64,000 bases of DNA from Phyto melanocephala (Eukaryota > Arthropoda > Insecta > Diptera > Rhinophoridae): contig OW799233.1 of the NCBI GenBank assembly GCA_941918925.1, positions 744,001 to 808,000 on the forward strand, given 5' to 3'. Positions 35,460 to 47,277 of this stretch are shown one piece after another; position 1 is the first letter of the stretch; each line of letters starts with the position of its first letter. The notes beneath the pieces are model-generated. The model was not told the origin of the DNA and made no database searches. It saw only the letters and a list, made by a program, of their open reading frames with translations. Made by a program: the position numbers and the translations under genes.

Positions 35460-36574
35460 GATGCAGACTGCAGGTTATATATTAAAGTTTTAATGGGTGT
35501 AACTCACAAAGCAATATTATAATAAAAGCCTTCAGATATGGCAACACAGTGTTCAGTATCTACTTGTGATTGTTTTTGTTTTGTTTTGTGCAATCTTCTC
35601 TCACCAAATGTTAACAAATTTGATAAATGTGTATCGTTCGAATTTATTACATTCTATCGAATACTTTAAGTAGTAAAGTCGGCAAATTAGCTCAAATGCA
35701 ATGATATTTGTAATTGACTGTAATATAATAAAACACGGTATTTTAATAGGTATATAAGTACATACATACATATGTATTTATATTATATTGTAGGGAGGTA
35801 TCTACTTACATATGTATAAAAGAACGAAATATATGTAGGTGCATTTCGGTTAGAAACTTGAAAACACTAAAGAAATGTACTCTTGATTAATAAGTTTAAG
35901 TTAAACAAATTAATATAAAAAATAATTTTCAATAACAAATTGATACTATTAAATAGCAAAGAAAATATGTGTACATATGTTTATAAAGGAATTTCTGTGT
36001 TTGTAGGAGTCATAGGTAGGTATAAGTTTGACAGAGCTAAAGATGATTGCAAAAATGTATGTTATTTATATATGTATGTATAGTATAAGTCAGTATGTAT
36101 GTACATACATATATACTTTTTTACATTGAAACTGAAAACATATTTATATTTAAGAGCGATTCCAATTTCTTACATAATAAACAAGTTTCATTATAAAGAT
36201 GTGTTGTTCTTGACATCAAAATGTTAAGAAAAAACGGAACCAAAATATTTTAGATATTGGGAATGACACTGCCCACTTTTCATATAATCAAATTGTTTTG
36301 TCAGAGGAACCTAATGTGTGTGTATATATGTACATACATATGTAAGTATGCATGACTTTCGAACGTTTCTTAAATTTAACTCGAACGTTTAAGTTCGCAG
36401 TGCTTTTAATTGAATTACGATTTTCCGCTGAACTTTAAATCCCTTTGCTATAATTCACTATGTATGCATATGTATGTACGCATTAATGTATGTGTGTAGA
36501 TGTATAGATACCCTATAAGCAGCGAAGCTAATTTTAAGTTAACTCATTTGCAACTAGTGGTGGTTGATGTCTGA
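35460..36574. other. A+T-rich intergenic sequence, no gene seen
   Basis: CATACATATG tracts (35761, 36090, 36330, 36460). No coding recognised. Confidence 0.45.
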
Positions 36575-36785
36575 TTTTAGCACTTCACGCGGGTCCAGGC
36601 GATGTCGGGTGCCTTCAAAAAGTTGATTTCAACATACACTCGGACAGACTGACAGAGCTTAATCGTCTCGCCTATTTATAAGCTTTAAAAAATCATATAC
36701 TTTAGATGGTCGAAAATGAAATTGTAGAAATTTCACACGGAATGACAAACCTATATATACCCTTTTTCACTGTGTGAAGGGTATA
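36575..36785 (-). mobile_element. DINE-1/Helentron fragment, type II 5' half
   Basis: Contains CGGGTCCAGGCGATGTCGGG, GTTGATTTCAACATACAC, a short GACAGACTGACAG tract and the hairpin TACCCTTTTTCACTGTGTG. The 3' half is absent. Confidence 0.8.
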
Positions 36786-37246
36786 AAATCAACACTCTTA
36801 TGTATGCCTTAAATTTGGGTTATTACTTTTATGAAACTAATGTGCCATAAGACTGATCTATCAAATCATTCACAAACAATAATATCCTCTAATAAATAGG
36901 ATCAGAGTTATGTTCGTTTACTCAAAAGATTTAATTATTTTTTAACATTGCCACATATAGGCATGCCTGGAAAGCTAAGCCACACACAACAAACATTACA
37001 TTTTTCCACTTTTATTGAGTTATTTAAGGCTGATAATTTTCACCTGATTTTAGTTTTAATACTTTATATTACTTTTGAATTTAGCCTTATATGTAAATTA
37101 TAACACTGTACAAAAAAACTTTATTCCAACCGATTGCTATAAAACTACAGATGCGATTACTTTTTTCTTGCAGTGATCAAAATAGCAACAATAAATCTCA
37201 AAATTTATTCTCATAAGTGACCGATGTTTTTCAAATATTTTTTTTA

Positions 37247-37960
37247 CCCGCCATCAAAAAAATGGTGGGGGTATTTTCATTTTGTCATTCCGTTTGTAAC
37301 ACATCGAAATATCCATTTTAGACCCCATAAAGTACATATATTCTGAATCGAGGTTTCATTTTATGACAATCTAGCTATGTCCGTCCGTCTGTTGAAAGAA
37401 CGATAGAGTTCGGGGCTCAATTTTTTCCAGAATATTTCTTATACACAAGGTTTGTTTGGTATTAAAAATGGGCTAAATGGGAATATTGGTAAGAGTAGAT
37501 CAAACAAAAAACATGTCCTTCCAACATCGAATAAAATGCAATTGTGTCCAAACGCATTACCGTAGAGTCATTTAATTTCGAATGTATATTTTCTGAGTAA
37601 AAAAAAAATATTTTTCCCCGAAAATTTATAAAATCTATAAATTAGGTAAGGAGTTAAAGATCAAAACGTAAAATTTTAAACGTATATAACTAACAAAATT
37701 AGATGTATGATTCTGAAATTTTGCAACCATTGCTTTTTAGTCAAAGGCTTTGTTTAAACGGAAAATAAATATGACACGCCCACTTTTACGCCCACCTCTC
37801 ATAAAACGCTTTATCTTAAATTCATATAATTTTTCTATGGACAAACTTTTTGGAAGAATAAAGGACTATATTGAAATATCTCAGTTGAATTTATAAGCAG
37901 AAACTTAATTGACACTCCTACTATAACGCCCACTTTCATTGAAAAACTAAATTTACGAGA
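37247..37960 (+). mobile_element. Old Helentron-related repeat (ACGCCCAC variant)
   Basis: Begins with an own hairpin, TACCCGCCATCAAAAAAATG then GTGGGGGTA, then TCATTCCGTTTGTAAC, GACCCCATAAAGTACATA, GTCCGTCCGTCTGTTGAAAG and ACGCCCAC boxes. Related to 16368-17272. The 3' end is not found. Confidence 0.6.
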
Positions 37961-38473
37961 ACATTTTACTAGCATATCGAAGTTATACAAAGAAAGTGAT
38001 ACATATTTTAGTGTAAATATATTATTCTGCATTTTTTTTACATACCTATGTATTTAAATTCAGTTGTGCAATTTCCTGTGTTGCTGACATACAAACGTAA
38101 GTATGCATTTAGACATACATATGCATACAAAATTTATTTAATAACGTTTTCATAAATCAAGCATACAATATTTTTATTTAGAGATGCACATTTTAAAATA
38201 TTACCAAACAGTCAAAATTACCTGTCATTTCCAAAATAACAGGAAATAAAAAATAGCTAAACTTTCTTTACAGTGGGACTCAATTTTGTTATTAAATTTA
38301 AAGTAATGTTTTTGATTTGGTTTTTAATTACACTTTTAATCGTTTTTTCATTTCTTATTTTTTGTAAAATATTTTACTTCCTTTGGCTGTTGGGTTTAAG
38401 CTGGATTATATGCATTTCACTTGTGCTTATGCCAGATCATCAGTAAACCTTTTACCCAAATTCTTGAAAAAGT

Positions 38474-38640
38474 TTAAGGCACATTTATTCATCATTTAGT
38501 CTTGTTTCGTCAGCTGATTATTTTTCTCTTCACTTATTTTTAATTTTAGCTGTCAAAGTCTATAGATAAAAACAATTTTCTCTCCTCTCTCATTAATTTC
38601 AAATATCAAACTTCATATCAGGGTATACTTATACAAGGTG
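38474..38640 (+). mobile_element. MULE-type MITE fragment (CAAGGCATAT family)
   Basis: AAGGCACATTTATTCATC start, then CGTCAGCTGATTATTTTTCT, AGCTGTCAAAGTC and AACAATTTTCTCTCC as in 62065-62274. The right end is lost near ATATCAGGG. Confidence 0.7.
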
Positions 38641-38700
38641 ACGGTGCCTGCCCAGCTGACTATTTTTTTGTGTTCTGGAGTATGTCAAACTACATATTTA

Positions 38701-39752
38701 AACAAGTAACAGTGCTATATTCGGCCGTGCCGAATCTTATATACCCTTCACAACGTGTAGTCATGCAATAACAATTGTTTGTATCACAATTCATCTCATA
38801 TAAATACGTACATATGTACATGTAAAAAACATACATATAAAAAACATACCATTATAAAATTATAAATTGAGTTTACGTATGTTTCAAAAAAAAAAATTAC
38901 AAAAAAAATATATTAAAAACAATAAAAAAAATTTTAAAAATTTTGTTTGAAAATTTTTTTTAAAAAATTTAAAAAAAATATAATAAATAATATATAAAAT
39001 AAAAAAAAAAATTTTTTTGGCTCAGCTGGGATTTGATGCCACATTTACTCTAACCAGTATATATGTATGTTGTTGTTGTAATTGTGAAAAAAAACGAGGT
39101 GGTCGTGGTTTTTTCTCATATCTCAGAAAGTTATTGGGCGAATGTGCTGAATTTTAATAGCGATTCATTCCCGTATATTTGCAAGAGATTAATACGATAC
39201 ACAGTTGTAAGGAACATATAGTTGCTTCTAAAAGTTCATAAACAACTCAGATATGAGCAAAAACCCACGACCACCTCGATTTTTTTTTTCACAAAAACAA
39301 CAGTACAACAACAACATACATACATACAAACGTGTATACTGGTTAGAGAAAACGTGGCATCGAATCCCAGCTGAGCCAAAAAAAAATTGTTTTTATTTTT
39401 TTATATTTTTTTTTTAATTTTTTTTATCTTTTTTTATATTTTATTTAATATATTATTTATATTTTTATTATTTTTTTTTTTAAATTTTTTTTATTTTTTT
39501 TTTGTTTTATATTTATATTCAATTATTTTTTTTTTTAATTTTTTTTTTTTTATTTTTTTTATATTTTTTTTAACATACATCCGTAAGCTTATAAATTTAC
39601 AATGGGATGTTTTTATATAAGTATGTTTTTATATGTATGTACGTATTTCATATGCGATGAATGGTGATACAAACTACTGTTATTGCAAGACTACACGTTG
39701 TGAAGGGTATATAACATTCGGCACGGTCAAATATAGCGCTCTTACTTGTTTT
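38701..39752. mobile_element. Head-to-head dimer of two truncated Helentron elements
   Basis: 38701-39232 is a type I copy on the minus strand, running from its 3' hairpin to TTGCTTCTAAAAGTT. At about 39233 it joins a type II copy on the plus strand (CATAAACAACTCAGATATG ... CGCTCTTACTTG). Both lack their 5' ends, so both outer boundaries are 3' hairpin ends. The whole is a long imperfect inverted repeat of about 520 bp per arm. Confidence 0.8.
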
Positions 39753-39825
39753 TGAATTCTCACTTTGTTGAAACAAAAAACTATAAAAAACTTTTTCAAA
39801 AATCTAACCAAAAATTGAAAATTAA

Positions 39826-40003
39826 AAAATTTTTGGTTGGGTTTTTGCAAAAGTCTTTTATAGTTTTTTGTTTGTTTTGTTAATGAGAATTTGAAAATAA
39901 AACTTATAACAAGAATTTGGATAAAAGGTTTACTGATGATCTGGCATAAGCACCAGTGAAATGCATATAAACCAGCTTAATTAAACCCAACAACCAAATA
40001 AAT
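39826..40003 (-). mobile_element. GGTTGTTGGG-family MITE, inverted copy
   Basis: Contains CTGATGATCTGGCATAAGCA and ends TTAAACCCAACAACCAAA. It is the reverse of 23108-23312, directly after the split copy, so the two form a large inverted pair. Confidence 0.65.
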
Positions 40004-40009
40004 ATTATT

Positions 40010-40195
40010 GAAAAATAATGGGATCATATCCCGAATAATTTAGTAAATTATTTAATATTTAACTTCCATTGTTAGATAATATTTTATTACAACAATATAA
40101 AGATGAGGTGTTTTTTTATAAATTTTTTTATTATTTAATTTAATGAATTAACATAAAAATTTTACTTATTATTTAGGATATTGTCCCAATAGTTT
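40010..40195. repeat. Diverged fold-back relative of 23415-23503
   Basis: One arm reads ATCATATCCCGAATAATTTA near 40023, the opposing arm TATTTAGGATATTGTCCCAA near 40165, with about 110 bp between. Confidence 0.5.
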
Positions 40196-40340
40196 TAAAC
40201 ATTGAAGTTTACTGGTTGTTGGGTTTAAACGAAGATAATATATTAATAATCAAATATTTTAATTTGTTTTTATACTAATTTATTATTTTTATATCTTTCA
40301 ATACAAATTGATTTAATTTCAAGGCCATTTTTAATGTAAA

Positions 40341-40480
40341 ACAAGTAGGAGCGCTAAATCCGAATCTTATCTACCCTTCACACCGTTTGTACTATCATGT
40401 AGATACTTATAAACATAATTATGTATCAGATATTTCTTGCTTTTGTTATTTAAGGGTATAAAGGGTAAACGTAAAGGGTA
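40341..40480 (-). mobile_element. Decayed Helentron remnant
   Basis: AAAACAAGTAGGAGCGCTAA and ATCCGAATCTTATCTACCCT are a damaged 3' end (one hairpin arm lost); AAGGGTATAAAGGGTA near 40452 is a damaged 5' end. A second 3'-end-like stretch follows at about 40485-40530. Confidence 0.55.
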
Positions 40481-40540
40481 TAACAAGTTAGAAAGCTATA
40501 TTCTTCTGCGCCGATTCTTAAATACCCAACGTCAATTACA

Positions 40541-41782
40541 TAGTACAAACGTGCACATAAAACTACTTTTTTCGTTTTTTATGTAAAAATGAGGCTTTTA
40601 AGGGCAACAGAAAGTTCATTTCAAGGATTTATGGGTAACAAATAAAACACACTTTTGATCTACATATATGACTTAAAGTTTTGTTTGATCTTCTTTAAAA
40701 GAAGTTATCATACATTTTATATATTATTAGGGAAGTTTATTTCTTGTTACGCAGTTTACGCTTACATTATAAAAAAAAAATAAAATTTGAAAAGAATTTA
40801 ATTTAAAAATTATTAAAATTAATAAACAAATAGAAGAAAAACAAATAAAGATACATAATAACTTGACTTCTTCACTTACCCTTTCTTTAGCGACACGCTA
40901 CCTATAAGATTTACAAAACTCATCAACAAATAAATATGTGTGTATGGATGTATGTATGTATGTATGTGTTGATTTAAGTTTATACATGATTCTGTATCTA
41001 TGTATGTATGTACATATGTTCATAAGTTTGTATATATTATTTGCAATGGGGACTTAGGAGAGTTAGATTTTTATAAAGATGTGCGAGAGTTAGTACATTT
41101 TAAGATATAAAGAACTCTCGCAAATAATAGAACCAGAGTTGCCAGGTACATATTAAAATTGTCCCAAGCTGATTAGAAAAAATGTTCAAATTTTAATAAA
41201 ATCACTGGAATAATTTAAAAATGTGTATTACGTAATATTAACTAAGACTATTTTGTAAAAATAATAAAACACTTGACAAACTGCAATATCATCATGAGGT
41301 CATATGACAAGCGTCAAATAATTTTTAATTGTATTTATCTGCTATAAAAATGCTAATAATAAATTTCCTACTATAAGGTATATATAAAATAAGCACTAAC
41401 TATTATGACAAAAATCACTAAAATACCATTTAATAATTTTTTTGTTTGAGTTTTAAATTTTTCATTCGAAAAATTACTTTTATTTTCGATTTTTTAAATA
41501 ACAAATAAAAAGTTTAATTTTTTGTTCAAATAATAAATAATTTTTGCTCAAAACATAATGATTACATCGTTATTAGTGTGTTTTAAGCTGAACAAAAAAT
41601 TGTTTTTTATACATAAATCAAAAATAATGATTTTTATAATTATTATTATTTCCAGAACAACTCCAGCTCTTTAGGCAATAATTCTGAAAAAATTATATTT
41701 TGTTGATTATAAAGCAAAAACCGCAGTTACTGACTTAACTAGTTTTTAAAATTCAAGTAGTAGAATGCAGTACAGGTTTTAA
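40541..41782. other. A+T-rich intergenic sequence, no gene seen
   Basis: TATG microsatellite at about 40950-40967. Nothing else recognised. Confidence 0.45.
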
Positions 41783-42899
41783 AAATTCTGTGGTTTTCAT
41801 AAGCAACCACGTATGTCTTAAAATTAAATTTTTCAGGATAGCTACAAAGCCGTGTTAGTGCTGAACGATTTTTGAATATATAAAGAAGTTACGTTGTTAT
41901 GCCATTAAAATAATCGGAATGGGTCCATCTTATTTGAGAAATTTTTAAAACCAAGTAAAGGCCGTCTAAAACCAAGCAATATGGCTTTATTAACTCAAAA
42001 TCATATAAAACAAGTAAGAGTGCTATATTCGGCCGTGCCGAATCTTATATACCCTTCACAACGTGTAGTCATGCAATAACAGTAGTTTGTATCACCATTC
42101 ATCCCATATGAAATACGTACAACAATATAAAAAACATACATATATAAAAACAACCCATTTTAAAATTATAACTTTACGTATGTATGTTAAAAGAAAAAAA
42201 AAAAAAAAAAGAAAAAAAAATTTAAAAAAAAAATTTTAAAAAAAAATTTAAAAAAAAAATTTAAAAAAAAAATTAAAAAAAAACTTTTTTTAAAAAAATA
42301 ATAATAATAAATATAAAACAAAAAAAAAATTAAAAAAAAATTAAAAAATAAAAATATAAATAATTTATTAAATAAAAAATAAAAAAAAATAAAAAAAAAA
42401 TTAAAAAAAAAATATAAAAATAAAATAAAAAAATTTTTTTTTGGCTCAGCTGGGATTCGATGCCACGTTTTCTCTAACCAGTATACACGTTTGTATGTAT
42501 GTATGTTGTTGTTGTAATGTTGTTTTTGTGAAAAAAAAATCGAGGTGGTCGTGGGTTTTTGTTCATATCTCAGTTGTTTATGTACCGATGTTTCTGAATT
42601 TCAATACCGATCTACTCCCGAATATTTCTGATATTTTAATACATCATCCGGGTCCAAGCGATGTCGGGGGGCTTCAAAAAGTTGATTTCAACATACACAC
42701 GGACAGACGAACAGACTGACAGACTGACAGAGCTTAATCGACTCTTCTATTCATAAGCTTTCAGAAAATATATACTTTATGGGGTCGGAAATGAAAATTG
42801 TAGAAATTTCACACGGAATGACAAACCTATATATACCCTTTTTCACTGTGTGAAGGGTATAATTAACATACGTGGTTGCCCATGAAAACCACAGAATTT
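41783..42899. mobile_element. TIR element interrupted by a Helentron
   Basis: Left end AAATTCTGTGGTTTTCAT, right end ATGAAAACCACAGAATTT, continuing on both sides to CAACCACGTATGT; about 34 bp with a few differences. Without the Helentron it would be about 262 bp. The TIR start resembles the MITE at 21232. Confidence 0.7.
42008..42862 (-). mobile_element. DINE-1/Helentron element, type II, full length
   Basis: On the minus strand: hairpin TACCCTTCACACAGTG, GACCCCATAAAGTATATA, GTCTGTTCGTCTGTCC, CATCGCTTGGACCC, TAGATCGGTATTGAAATT, box GCATCGAATCCCAGCTGAGC, a long T-rich core of about 250 bp, and the 3' hairpin with CACTCTTACTTG. 855 bp, non-coding. Confidence 0.9.
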
Positions 42900-43166
42900 C
42901 TGAAATAAAATATTTTAACAGTATCTATGATTAAAATTTATATACATACATTTATTGAATATTAATTTTCTGTTTGCTGGACAAAATTTAATTTCTATGA
43001 AGTTCGTATACGCCAATGTGTAAAATTAGTTGACTTATTTTTGTTACTAAACATCTTGCACAGCAACCCACTTTAGTCATATATTACTTTTAAGGTTTAT
43101 AATTTAAGAAAAAATCTTATTGATTTCAAACCGTTTAGTAACTAAGATGCTATTTCATGTACGTAA

Positions 43167-43660
43167 TCTATATATATAAAAGTGAAACTTTGTGTGTGTG
43201 TGTTAGCTATAGAAACTGTAAAACCGATCGAACTCAAACTTTGGCAAGTTGTTGTACACATTACAAGGAGTGTTTATGGGTGGTAAAAAAGTGGGCGGGG
43301 TAGCGCCCATAAAAGATTAGTTATCATTTTTAGCTTCTTGTACTTGACCGATTTTTCTGAAACTTTGCACACATATTGAGCTGTCATGACTATATAATTT
43401 CGTGAGTAGAAAAGTGGGCGGGGCCTCGCCCATAAAAAAAGTTATAATTTTAAGGTACTTGCTCTGGACCGATTTTTCTAAAACTTTGCATACATATTGA
43501 GCTGTCATGACTATACAGTTTCGTGATTACAAAAGTGGGCGGTGCCACGCTTATTAAAAAATGTTATAGTTTTTAGCTTTTTGCAGTTGATATTCAATTA
43601 AAATTCAGAATGTATTTTTATTCATTAAGGGGCGTAGCAACCCGCGCCGGGCTTTTCTAG
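43167..43660 (+). mobile_element. Non-autonomous Helitron with tandem GTGGGCGG units
   Basis: 5' TC (TCTATATATATAAAAG) after an A; 3' hairpin CCCGCGCCGGGC, then TTTTCTAG before a T: canonical Helitron ends and A/T target. Inside, about three units of roughly 120 bp carry AAAAGTGGGCGGGG, GACCGATTTTTCTGAAACTT and GAGCTGTCATGACTATA. 494 bp, non-coding. Confidence 0.88.
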
Positions 43661-44404
43661 TAAATATATAAAAATTATGTTTTATGAAAATTAATGTGTT
43701 TTATGAACTCTTTTTTTACAATTTGAAATGCTTTGTTATATACCAAAAAGCCTTTTTCAATATACATAATTCAAAAGAGGAAGAGTTCAAAAGTGAAGTT
43801 CCCTTTACAAATTAAATTTTAATTAAAACGAAATAAAAAAAAAATTATTCATTAAATTAAACCAATTATCAAATACTGGTATCTAGTTTTACATTTCTGT
43901 ATTTTAGCACTTCGTCCTGCCCGAGCATTTGATCTATAAAAATAAGTGCGTTAGAAAGTTGACATAAAGCATGTTTTAAATATTTATTTTTTTTTCGGAC
44001 AATATCTAAGTAGTATAGTATTCATAAAAATATATTAAAAACGATGGCGTTATATTTATTATTATTCAAAACTCAAAAGTCCTCTGCTTTGATCCTCTCG
44101 ATTCAAAATCTTTGAGCTTTAAAGATTATTAAAAAAAATTAAACAATTCCGTGCAGTCGTTCTCCGATTTTAAAGAAATAAAAAAAGTGGGCGTGGTAAT
44201 TTTTTCTGTCCATAAAAACCTAAGTTGAGTCATGAGAAACGTTAAAAAATAGCTAAATTGGTGCAGCTGTTCCTAAATCATGCGATTACCAACGAATGAC
44301 ATTTGAAGTTTTTTTTTATAGATAAATTATTATTTTGTAGCAAAAATTAAAAAAAAATAGAGATATTTAATAATATATTAGATATTTCATTCAAAATAAT
44401 AATA
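43661..44404. other. A+T-rich sequence with a possible Helitron scrap
   Basis: AAAAAAGTGGGCGTGGTAAT near 44182 resembles units of the preceding Helitron, without ends. No gene is seen. Confidence 0.4.
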
Positions 44405-44950
44405 AAACAAGTAAGAGTTCTACACATATAAAATAAACATCCCATTGCAAAATTATAAGTTGAGTTTATGTAAAAAATTACAAAAAAAAATATTACAAAA
44501 AATTAAAAAAAAAATCAAAAAAAAATATATATAAATAATATATATAATCAAAAAATTAAATAAAAAAAATTTTTTGGCTCAGCTGGGATTCGATGCCACG
44601 TTCACTCTAACCAGTATATACATATGTATGTATGTTGTTGTTGTAATTGTGAAAAAAACGAGGTGGTCGTGGTTTTTGCTTATATCCTAGAAAGTTATGG
44701 GGCGATTTTATTGAATTTCAATAGCGATTCATTCCTGGATATTTCCAAAAGATTGATACCATACACAGATCTGAGGAACATATAGTTGCTTCTAAAAGTT
44801 GATTTCAACCAACACACGGACAGACGGGCAGACGGACGACTCCTCTATTCATAAGCTTTCAGAAAATATATACTTTATGGGGTCGGAAATGAAAATTGTA
44901 GAAATTACAAACGGAATGACAAAGCTATGTATGTATGTATAAGGGTATAA
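44405..44950 (-). mobile_element. DINE-1/Helentron element, type I, both ends damaged
   Basis: AAAACAAGTAAGAGTTCTAC is a 3' tip that lost its hairpin. Short A-rich core, box GGCTCAGCTGGGATTCGATG, ATAGCGATTCATTCCTGG, short GACAGACGG tract, GACCCC box on the complement. The 5' hairpin is replaced by GTATGTATGTATAAGGGTA. Confidence 0.8.
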
Positions 44951-47158
44951 TAACTATACAAACTGGGAAATGTGTAGGTCTTTTTAAAAGCAAAATAAGA
45001 GTGTTTAAGTTGACAAAGTTTATATGGCAACACCGTAAGTGAATAAATATGCTTTTGTCGTTGAAAGCTAAATTACAAAAATGTTGTAATAGCAATATTC
45101 AGTTAGTATTCTCTTGAGTATCGGCCTGTGTAGAAGTTTTTGAAATGTGGTGGAGCATTTGTTTTCAAATTTGGTTGAGAATAAAAAAATATATAAAATA
45201 AAAAGAAGTGCGACACTCCTTTATCTTCTCTGATAATTAAAAAAACACACACATCGGATTTTTTTATGTTTGTAAATATTTTTTGAGATACAAAAACTTG
45301 CAAATGATAAAAATTGGTTTTGAAATTTTATTAAAGTGAATCAAAAACGCATTAATATTAAACAAATGTACCTAATTTATTTATGTCAACTAGTTGCTTC
45401 TTCTCGGTTGTATCTATCACACACGTGTAAATTAAGTATGTAAGAGTGTTGAGCTCTGTGTGTATTTGTTTCCTTAACGTATCTACAAATCTGTGTGTAT
45501 GAATTTAATTAATAATTTCTTAGGGAAACTAAAGGAAACAGTTTTTTTATACACCCTAAAAAATAAAAAAAATAAAGTTATACTTAACTTAATAAATAAA
45601 AAAGTGTTATTAGCTTAAACAGCAAAGTGAAAATATTTATGTGGTAAAACATATCTACACTACATATCTACGTACCTAAATGAATTTAATTTGTTCAGAT
45701 ACATACATATGTACATATTTACGAGCATGTATAGTAATGTGCGTTTCAATGAGAAAATCTGAGAGATATAATATAGATACGCACGTACTCGTATAAATGT
45801 AATTGTTGGCTTCTTGTCGAAGTGAAAATATCAAAGTAATACATGCATACTTAAATACAAATGTAAATATAACATAAATTAAATAACAAATATGTATGTA
45901 TGTATGTGTATAAATAATTATTTCCATTCGTATTTGTATGTAAATATAAAGAATTGTTTACCTTGTGTACCATATTTGTTAGTTCTTTTGAAGATACCAC
46001 GCCCACACCTCGATTTTATGTTAAAATACCGAAAGTGGTTAAAGCAAATGCAATAAACGATAACAAACCAAAGAGCAAAATTGTTGTCATATCAATAAAA
46101 ACAGATAAAGTAACAAACAAACCTACATTATCTTAATCGCCAATTTAAACAGTTGCATCAAACAACTTTAACGCTCAAATTGAACGGTGTTTTTTTTTTT
46201 TTTTTTTTTTTTTTTTGCATTTCAGCTACGTTTGAGCAGTGAATTGTTAAATGTAAGTATGTTTGTTTGTTTATAAGATCAGGTACTTTCTGAATAACCT
46301 ACTCAAATGCATTTATTTAAAGTTATGTATGTATGTATGTATTTACATAATTTCTTATATTTAACATTTATCATCACCACTTTCTAGAATTTTTGTCTGT
46401 CGTCTTTTTTCTAAATAAAAATAGAAAAATAGAAAAAAAAATGGTATTTGAAATGATACTAAAAGGTTGGTAAGGTATAAATGGATATACGGACACGATG
46501 GAAGAAATTGCAAAAGAAAACAATAAACTACTAATTTGCACTAACAACGATTTATCACAGTTTATCTTTAAATAAATAAAATATAAAACCATTTTCTCAG
46601 GGCCAGTCCGGTCCGGATTCAACTAGTTTGAAAAGAAAATTCTAATAAAATGTCGTAAGCAAAAAGTATGTAGGTATACATATACTTATGTACATAATAT
46701 GAATGTAATATATAATTCTAATACTTAATGTTGCTTAAATTTTAACCCGCTAATCTCAAGTAATCAATGATAAGGCCTTCATGGTGACAACAAAATAAAT
46801 TCTTACGTTAATTAATTGATTCGTTTTTTCCTAACATTAATTTCCCAACTAATTTCCCAAACAGATACTTCAGTAAAACAAATATCTTAACACAACGATG
46901 TGTGTCAACTTCCTTTTCATTCACGTTTTTGAAATGCCTAATCTTGGCAAAAACGGTGTGATATGTTGATACACATATAATGTTTAATGTTAGTTTTCGT
47001 TTCGTACATTTGTTTGGTATCCGTCTGAACAGTTTTTAATAACGGAAATTATAATTTTTTTTTACGATGCAAAAAAAATGTATTTGATCTCAGGATAGAT
47101 ACACTTTAAGAAGGTACTGATCAGCTGATAATTTTTGTTTTCTACTTCCAATGTCAAA
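44951..47158. other. A+T-rich intergenic sequence, no certain gene
   Basis: Contains a run of about 25 T at 46192-46216 and TATG tracts at 45894 and 46326. A frame at 45954-46136 (+) encodes a low-complexity Lys-rich tail after a possible AG acceptor (GTTAG), unrecognised. Confidence 0.4.
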
Positions 47159-47277
47159 CTTCATAAGCTCTCAAAAAATATATACTTTATGGGGTCGGAA
47201 ATAAAAATTGTATAAAGTACAAATGGAATGACAAAGCTATGTACATATACCATTGTGCACCACAGGTGAAGGGTATA
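47159..47277 (-). mobile_element. DINE-1/Helentron fragment, type I 5' end
   Basis: Minus-strand TATACCCTTCACCTGTGGTG hairpin, then the GACCCCATAAAGTATATA box, ending in AGAGCTTATGAAG. Body and 3' end are missing. Confidence 0.8.

Larger units (their letters stand above)
38384..39812 (+). mobile_element. GGTTGTTGGG-family MITE, split by two insertions
   Basis: Left part 38384-38473 (GGCTGTTGGGTTTAAGC, TGCTTATGCCAGATCATCAG) and right part 39754-39812 (GAATTCTCACTTTGTTGAAA, AAAACTTTTTCAAAAATC). The intact copy at 23108-23312 shows both parts are contiguous there. The gap holds a MULE-type MITE piece and an inverted Helentron dimer. Confidence 0.6.

Noticed and set aside
42441..42719. 92-codon frame MAQLGFDATFSLTS..., also at 55696, 57057, 58225 and 18598
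   Set aside because: The same conserved non-coding block (GCTGGGATTCGATGCC onward) of the Helentrons read in one frame; it is open only by chance and breaks in other copies.
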